Shown here one piece after another: positions 1 to 4,212 of a stretch of 6,494 nucleotides of DNA. Origin of the DNA: Acidovorax sp. (GTDB lineage Bacteria > Pseudomonadota > Gammaproteobacteria > Burkholderiales > Burkholderiaceae_C). Position 1 is the stretch's first letter. Every line of letters begins with the position of its first letter. The stretch is taken from positions 1 through 6,494 of the forward strand of contig JASLFM010000465.1 in the NCBI GenBank assembly GCA_030150585.1. The letters run 5' to 3'. Position numbers and translations under genes: made by a program. The notes under the pieces were generated by a model that saw nothing but the letters and a program-made list of their open reading frames with translations, had not been told where the DNA came from and searched no databases.

Positions 1-696
1 ACGATCCGCGACAAGGACTTCGGCGCCGTGCGCCTGCGCGCGTTCGGCAACTACGCCTTCCGCGTGGTCGACCCCAAGCTGTTCCACACCGAGATCTCGG
101 GCACGCGCGAGGCCTACACGGTGGGCGACCTCGACGGCCAGCTGCGCGGCCTGGTGCTGCAGAACATCAGCAACGCCATCGCGGGCAGCGGCCTGCCGTT
201 CCTTGACCTCGCGGCCAACCAGATGATGTTCGCCGACGCGCTGGCCAAGGAGCTGCAGCCCGCGTTCGCCAAGATCGGCCTGGGACTCGAAACGCTCACG
301 GTGCAGAACGTCTCTCTGCCCGAAGAGCTGCAGAAGATCCTCGACCAGAAGATCGGCATGGGCATGGTCGGCAACGACATGGGCAAGTTCATGCAGTACC
401 AGACGGCGCAGGCCATCCCGAAGTTCGCCGAGAACGCGGGCAGCGGCGGCGGCGTGGCGGGCGACGCCATGGGCCTGGGCGCCGGCGTGGCGCTGGGCCA
501 GGTGCTGGCGCAGAACCTGCAGCAGGGCCTGCAGGGCGGGGCGGCGCAGGCCGCGCCCGTCGCCGCGCCCGCAGGCGTGAAGCCCGAGGAGGTCATGGCC
601 ACGCTTGAAAAGCTCGGCGAGCTCAAGGCCAAGGGGATCCTCACGCAGGAAGAGTTTGACGCCAAGAAGACCGAGCTGCTCAAGAAGCTCGTCTGA
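1..696 (+). CDS. SPFH-domain protein, YdjI-like, with C-terminal SHOCT domain (5' end outside window)
   Basis: The frame is open from the first base, so the gene begins upstream; the GTG at 28 lies inside the conserved domain and is not a credible start. 231 residues are visible. Residues 2-30 (IRDKDFGAVRLRAFGNYAF, then DPKLF) and the following HTEISGTREAYTVGDLDGQ match the second half of the SPFH fold as found in YdjI-type proteins (older annotation: virion core protein-like). A long helical stretch (about 55-125) is followed by a Gly/Ala-rich linker (about 140-192). The last 39 residues (193-231) form a SHOCT-type helix pair (KLGELKAKGILTQEEFDAKK). Family members are usually well over 300 residues, so roughly a third is missing. 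SPFH proteins oligomerise at membranes; B. subtilis YdjI helps bring PspA to the membrane. A scaffold role here is inferred. It ends with tandem stops, TGA TAA. Confidence 0.9.
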   Translation, partial: TIRDKDFGAVRLRAFGNYAFRVVDPKLFHTEISGTREAYTVGDLDGQLRGLVLQNISNAIAGSGLPFLDLAANQMMFADALAKELQPAFAKIGLGLETLTVQNVSLPEELQKILDQKIGMGMVGNDMGKFMQYQTAQAIPKFAENAGSGGGVAGDAMGLGAGVALGQVLAQNLQQGLQGGAAQAAPVAAPAGVKPEEVMATLEKLGELKAKGILTQEEFDAKKTELLKKLV

Positions 697-703
697 TAAA
701 CGC

Positions 704-755
704 TCTTGATTTGATAGCTGCTGGCGCCCGCTGAAAAAGCGCCAGAGGCCAAAAA
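704..755. repeat. Short hairpin repeat of Comamonadaceae type, intergenic
   Basis: The gap between the SPFH and DUF4178 genes is almost filled by an AT-richer segment containing TTGATAGCTGCTGGCGC, an 11-base spacer, then GCGCCAGAGGCCAAAAA. The arms 721-727 (CTGGCGC) and 739-745 (GCGCCAG) are perfect reverse complements. I recall near-identical units (gatagctgctggcgc...gcgc(c/t)agaggcc) scattered between genes in Comamonadaceae genomes; that is memory and was not searched here. There is no T-run directly after the stem, so it is not a standard intrinsic terminator, though the hairpin could affect mRNA stability or translation of the next gene, which starts 11 bases downstream. Confidence 0.7.
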
Positions 756-766
756 CACTCCAAACA

Positions 767-2281
767 ATGGCCGAGAGCGCCATCCAGCGTCACTACCGCG
801 CGCCCTGCCCGGGCTGCGGCGCGCCCGTGGAATTCCGCAGCGCGCAGTCCACGCACGCCGTCTGCGGCTACTGCCAGAGCACCGTCGTGCGCAGCGGCGA
901 GGTGCTCACGCGCCTGGGCAAGATGGCCGAGCTGTTCGACGACCACAGCCCGCTGCAGCTCATGGCCAGCGGGCGCATCGCCCTGGACGGCAAGGACCTG
1001 CCCTTCACCCTCATCGGCCGCCTGCAGTACAAGGGCGATGCGGGCACCTGGACGGAGTGGGTGGCCTTTCTGCAGGACGGCAGCACCGCCACGCTGGGCG
1101 AGGACAACGGCGCCTACGTCTTCACCCGGCCCTTCGCCACCACGCGCGAGTTGCCGCCGGCGCAAGCCTTCCGTGTGGGCTCCACCACGGCGATCAACGG
1201 CAAGCCCTTCAGCGTCGCGGCCAACGTGCAGGCGCACCTCCTCTCCGCGCAAGGCGAGCTGCCCAAGCTGCCGCCGCTGGGCCAGCCCTTCGCGGTGGTG
1301 GAGCTGCGCAGCGAGGATGGCGAGGTGCTGTCCATCGATTACGGCGGCCCCGCGCCCCGGCTCGAGCGCGGCCGCGCCGTGCGGCTGGAAGACCTGCAGC
1401 TCAAGGGCCTCCGGGACGAATCGGCCAAGGACGAGAAGGGCCGCCAGTTCAGCTGCCCGCACTGCGGCGCGCCCGTGCAGGTCCAGCTCGACACCACCAA
1501 GAGCATCACCTGCGGTTCGTGCCGCAGCCTCATCGACCTCTCGCAGGGTGTAGGCGCCGAGTTGCGCGCGGCCGTGCAGGACGAGCCCGTGCAGCCGCTC
1601 ATCGCGCTGGGCAGCACGGGCCAGCTCGAAGGGGTGCAGTGGCAGGTGGTCGGCTTCCAGCACCGCATGGGGCAGGAGCCCGGCGACGATGAGCACTTCG
1701 GCTGGGAGGAGTACCTGCTCTACAACCGCCAGCGGGGCTTCGCCTTCCTCGTGGACGCGACCGATGGCTGGAGCCTGGTGCGCCCCACCACGGGCGCACC
1801 CAAGCTCGCGGCCAGTGGCCAGCGCGCTACCTACCTGGGCACCACCTACAGGCTGCAAACCAGCTACAACGCCGAGACCACCTATGTGGCCGGCGAGTTC
1901 TACTGGCCCGTGGAGCGCGGCCAGACCACCTTCAACCGCGACTATGCGGGCAGCGGGCGCGGCCTGTTGTCGATGGAGCAGACGCCGCGCGAAATCACCT
2001 GGTCCAGCGGCAGCAAGCTCGACAGCAACACCGTGGCCAAGGCCTTCGGCCTCGAGGGGCAGAAGGACGCCTTGAAGCGCGAGGACGCGCTGCCTGCATT
2101 CAAGGCCTCAGGCCTGGGCTGCGGCACCGTCCTGATCATCCTCGTGGTGCTCGTCATCCTGCTGGTCCTGATGAACAGCTGCTCCTCGTGCGACCCGCGC
2201 GTGGAAAATTGCAACTCTTCCTCCTACCGCAGCTCGGGCGGCTCGTATGGCGGCTATTCGAGCGGCGGCGGACATAAATAG
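767..2281 (+). CDS. Tandem zinc-ribbon/DUF4178 protein with C-terminal membrane anchor
   Basis: 504 residues, with two copies of the same plan. A zinc ribbon with C14-x2-C17 and C33-x2-C36 precedes a first DUF4178-like beta domain (about 55-190, containing WTEWVAFLQDGSTATLGED). A second ribbon with C230-x2-C233 and C249-x2-C252 precedes a second DUF4178-like domain (about 268-410, containing GWEEYLLYNRQRGFAFLVD). Both ribbons have exactly 15 residues between their CxxC pairs. A single hydrophobic helix follows at about 453-469, then a Cys-containing stretch (C472, C475, C482) and a Ser/Gly/Tyr tail ending SSGGGHK. The ATG at 767 puts the first ribbon near the N-terminus as expected for the family, but no Shine-Dalgarno lies at normal distance (AGAGG at 744-748 is 18 bases away). 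No enzymatic motif is visible. Position between an SPFH and a DUF350 gene suggests a membrane-anchored adaptor, perhaps analogous to zinc-ribbon YdjG beside YdjI in Bacillus; that is inference. Confidence 0.88.
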   Translation: MAESAIQRHYRAPCPGCGAPVEFRSAQSTHAVCGYCQSTVVRSGEVLTRLGKMAELFDDHSPLQLMASGRIALDGKDLPFTLIGRLQYKGDAGTWTEWVAFLQDGSTATLGEDNGAYVFTRPFATTRELPPAQAFRVGSTTAINGKPFSVAANVQAHLLSAQGELPKLPPLGQPFAVVELRSEDGEVLSIDYGGPAPRLERGRAVRLEDLQLKGLRDESAKDEKGRQFSCPHCGAPVQVQLDTTKSITCGSCRSLIDLSQGVGAELRAAVQDEPVQPLIALGSTGQLEGVQWQVVGFQHRMGQEPGDDEHFGWEEYLLYNRQRGFAFLVDATDGWSLVRPTTGAPKLAASGQRATYLGTTYRLQTSYNAETTYVAGEFYWPVERGQTTFNRDYAGSGRGLLSMEQTPREITWSSGSKLDSNTVAKAFGLEGQKDALKREDALPAFKASGLGCGTVLIILVVLVILLVLMNSCSSCDPRVENCNSSSYRSSGGSYGGYSSGGGHK

Positions 2282-2290
2282 ACACTTTGC

Positions 2291-2296
2291 AAGGAG
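2291..2296 (+). promoter_or_regulatory. Ribosome binding site AAGGAG for the DUF350 gene
   Basis: AAGGAG lies 7 bases before the ATG at 2304 and is the clearest Shine-Dalgarno in the window. It fixes the start at 2304 rather than the upstream in-frame GTG at 2247, which lies inside the preceding gene's Ser/Gly tail. The adjacent ATG at 2307 would be only 10 bases away and cannot be excluded. Confidence 0.8.
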
Positions 2297-2303
2297 TAGC
2301 GCC

Positions 2304-2525
2304 ATGATGGGATTCGATTGGCTCAAGCCCGAGGCCTTCCTCGGCTCCATCCTCTACGCTGTGATCGGCGTGGTGGTTTTCTGGCTGTGCTTCATCATCG
2401 TGGACAAGATCACGCCCTACAACCTGTGGGCCGAGATCGTTGAGAAGCAGAACCGCGCGCTGGGCATGGTGGTGGCGGCCATGTGCCTGGGCATCAGCAT
2501 CATCGTGGCGGCAGCGATCCACTGA
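2304..2525 (+). CDS. Short DUF350 family inner-membrane protein
   Basis: 73 residues beginning MMGFDWLKPEAFLGSILYAV. There are two hydrophobic helices (about 12-33 and 52-72) joined by a polar segment with the conserved DKITPYNLW and EIVEKQNRA motifs, which I recognise as one DUF350 unit. Many DUF350 proteins (for example E. coli YjfL) carry two such units and four helices at about 130 residues, so this is a half-length version, which I recall as common in Burkholderiales. The function of the family is unknown. It starts 22 bases after the DUF4178 gene and its stop is 5 bases before the likely start of the aminopropyltransferase, so translational coupling is probable. In E. coli, yjfL sits with a PspA-like gene and a glutathionylspermidine-synthase-like gene, which parallels the polyamine-type neighbour here. 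Confidence 0.88.
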   Translation: MMGFDWLKPEAFLGSILYAVIGVVVFWLCFIIVDKITPYNLWAEIVEKQNRALGMVVAAMCLGISIIVAAAIH

Positions 2526-2530
2526 GAACC

Positions 2531-4135
2531 TTGTCTTCCTCCATTGCCGCGCCTGCGCGCCGCGGTCCCCGCCCCATCGACATTGCCCTGCTCGCCAGCG
2601 TCTTCGTGGTGGCCGCCTGCGGCCTGCTCTACGAACTCGCGGCGGGGGCGCTCGCGTCGTATCTGCTGGGCGACTCGGTGCTGCAGTTCAGCACCATCAT
2701 CGGCACCTATTTGTTCGCCATGGGCGTGGGCTCGTGGCTCTCGCGCTATTTCGAGCGGCAGCTGCCCGCCCATTTCCTGCGCATCGAACTGCTGGTGGCG
2801 CTGGTCGGCGGTGCGCTGCCCGCCACGCTTTTCATCGCCAACGCCTACGTGCCCGGTGCGTTCCGCCTGCTGCTGTACGGCATGGTGCTGCTCGTGGGCA
2901 CCCTGGTGGGGCTGGAGATCCCGCTGGTCATGCGCATCCTCAAGCGCAACGTGGCCTTGAAGGACCTGGTCTCGCAGGTGCTCACCTTCGACTACCTCGG
3001 CGCGCTGGCCGTCTCGCTCGCGTTCCCGCTGCTGCTTGTGCCACACCTGGGGCTGGTCCGCACGGGGCTGCTGTTCGGCGCCATGAACGCGGCCGTGGCC
3101 GTGTGGGCGCTGTGGCTGTTCCGGCACGAGCTGCGGCATCTGCGCGCCCACGCGCTGGCCTGCGCGGCCGTGCTGGGCGCGCTGCTCGCGGGCCTGTGGG
3201 GCGCCGAGCACATCACGCGCCTGGCCGAGGACCGCTTCTACCAGGACCGCATCGTTCTGAGCGAGAGCTCGCCCTACCAGCGCATCGTGGTCACGCACGG
3301 GCGCGCGGGCTACCGGCTGTTTCTCAACGGCAACCTGCAGTTCGCCGAGCGCGACGAGTACCGCTACCACGAGGCCCTGGTGCACCCCGCCATGGCCGCG
3401 CACGGCGCGCCGAAAAAAGTGGCCGTGCTGGGCGGCGGCGACGGCATGGCCGTGCGCGAGATCCTCAAGTACCCGACGGTGGAATCCGTCACCCTGGTGG
3501 AGCTGGACCCGGCCATGACGCAGCTTTTCAGCCAGAACCCCGTGCTGCGGCGCCTCAACGGCGATGCGCTCGCCAACCCGAAGGTGCACGTCGTCAACAC
3601 CGACGCCTTCCAGTGGCTGCAGGAGGGGCAGGACACGAGCGCCCCCTTGGGGGGCAGCGACCCTGCGCAGCGGCGGAGCGTGGGGGCAAACGACACTTTC
3701 GACGTGATCGTGGTGGATTTCCCCGACCCCACCAACTTCGCCATCGGCAAGCTCTACACCAACAGCTTCTACGCCCTGCTCGACCAGCGCCTGGCCGCGA
3801 GCGGCTATGCCGTGGTGCAGACCACCTCGCCGCTGGTGGCGCGCAAGAGCTTCTGGACCGTGGTGGCCACCATCGAGTCGGTAGGGCTCGTGGCCACGCC
3901 CTACCACGCGCATGTGCCGAGCTTCGGCGAATGGGGCTTCGTGCTCGCGGGCCGCCGCCCCTGGCGGCAACCCGAGGCGCTGCCGCCGGGGCTGCGCTTT
4001 CTGGACGCGGCGTCGCTGCCGCTGCTGTTCGACTTTCCGCGCGACATGGCGCGCGTGCCGGCCGAGGTCAACCGCCTGTCCAACCAGGTGCTCGTGCATA
4101 CGTACGAGCAGGAATGGGGCGCGGTGGCGCATTGA
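2531..4135 (+). CDS. Membrane-fused spermidine-synthase-like polyamine aminopropyltransferase (SpeE-like)
   Basis: 534 residues from the TTG at 2531. The N-terminal half is membrane-embedded with about seven hydrophobic segments between residues 16 and 225, including CGLLYEL (30-36) and LLGDSVLQFSTIIGTYLFAM (45-64), typical of the integral-membrane class of spermine/spermidine synthase homologues. The C-terminal half is the aminopropyltransferase/Rossmann domain: SSPYQRIVV, the substrate-loop motif D275-E-Y-x-Y279-H-E281, the decarboxylated-AdoMet loop G301-G-G-D-G305, the acidic strand end VELDP, and catalytic-type D396-F-P-D399-P where classical SpeE has DSSDP. Soluble SpeE is about 280-310 residues, so the extra length is the membrane part plus a 17-residue insert at 370-386 made by a DNA repeat. 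Family chemistry is transfer of an aminopropyl group to a polyamine, but the acceptor is not readable. Start: TTG is 5 bases after the previous stop; a GTG at 2483 would add 16 His/Gly-rich residues and has no better ribosome site. Confidence 0.9.
   Translation: MSSSIAAPARRGPRPIDIALLASVFVVAACGLLYELAAGALASYLLGDSVLQFSTIIGTYLFAMGVGSWLSRYFERQLPAHFLRIELLVALVGGALPATLFIANAYVPGAFRLLLYGMVLLVGTLVGLEIPLVMRILKRNVALKDLVSQVLTFDYLGALAVSLAFPLLLVPHLGLVRTGLLFGAMNAAVAVWALWLFRHELRHLRAHALACAAVLGALLAGLWGAEHITRLAEDRFYQDRIVLSESSPYQRIVVTHGRAGYRLFLNGNLQFAERDEYRYHEALVHPAMAAHGAPKKVAVLGGGDGMAVREILKYPTVESVTLVELDPAMTQLFSQNPVLRRLNGDALANPKVHVVNTDAFQWLQEGQDTSAPLGGSDPAQRRSVGANDTFDVIVVDFPDPTNFAIGKLYTNSFYALLDQRLAASGYAVVQTTSPLVARKSFWTVVATIESVGLVATPYHAHVPSFGEWGFVLAGRRPWRQPEALPPGLRFLDAASLPLLFDFPRDMARVPAEVNRLSNQVLVHTYEQEWGAVAH
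3638..3687. repeat. Palindromic Comamonadaceae-type repeat inserted in frame in the aminopropyltransferase gene
   Basis: The segment opens with GCCCCCTTGGGGGGC (3641-3655), which folds on itself. It has an 8-base perfect palindrome CTGCGCAG at 3663-3670 and ends in GGGGGC (3682-3687), which can also pair with the opening GCCCCC (3641-3646). I recall this arrangement (GCCCCCTTGGGGGGCAGC...GCGTGGGGGC) as a common dispersed, mostly intergenic repeat of Acidovorax-like genomes; no search was possible. Here it is translated as SAPLGGSDPAQRRSVGA (residues 370-386), between the helix ending in AFQWLQEG and the strand FDVIVVD, where SpeE relatives normally have only a short turn. The frame is intact on both sides. 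Confidence 0.75.
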
Positions 4136-4212
4136 GTGGCTGACAAGCTCTGGCAGCCGGTGCGCAGCTGTGCACGCACCAAAACTCACCATCGCTTACA
4201 TTGGCCGGCGAA
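4136..4212. other. Intergenic gap with weak hairpin, no clear terminator or promoter
   Basis: 77 bases separate the aminopropyltransferase stop from the sensor kinase ATG. A 6-bp stem GGTGCG (4159-4164) / CGCACC (4175-4180) with a 10-base loop is present but is followed by AAAA, not a T-run. CTGACA at 4140-4145 resembles a -35 box, but no convincing -10 lies at the right spacing; TACATT at 4197-4202 is a weak -10 candidate without a matching -35. A transcript boundary is plausible here but not demonstrated. Confidence 0.3.

Noticed and set aside
739..755. Repeat hairpin at 721-745 as a Rho-independent terminator for the SPFH gene
   Set aside because: The bases after the stem are AGGCCAAAAA, so there is no T-run. 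The loop is 11 bases and the sequence matches a recalled dispersed repeat better than a terminator.
680..1858. 392-codon open frame on the - strand opposite the DUF4178 gene
   Set aside because: This is a codon-bias shadow of a gene whose zinc-ribbon Cys pairs and membrane helix are plain on the + strand.
2247..2303. Upstream GTG start for the DUF350 gene, adding 19 residues
   Set aside because: The extension lies inside the DUF4178 coding region, adds a polar leader not seen in the family, and ignores the AAGGAG placed 7 bases before ATG 2304.
2440..4143. 567-codon + frame overlapping the aminopropyltransferase in another phase
   Set aside because: It is Arg/Ala/Gly-rich with no motif, while the alternative phase holds GGGDG, DEYxYHE and DFPDP motifs.
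4159..4180. Possible intrinsic terminator after the aminopropyltransferase gene
   Set aside because: The stem is only 6 bp with a 10-base loop and is followed by AAAA rather than a T-run on the + strand.
2417..4192. 591-codon open frame on the - strand opposite the aminopropyltransferase
   Set aside because: The composition is biased (Gln, His, Arg, Ala), there is no recognisable domain, and it fully overlaps a well-supported gene.
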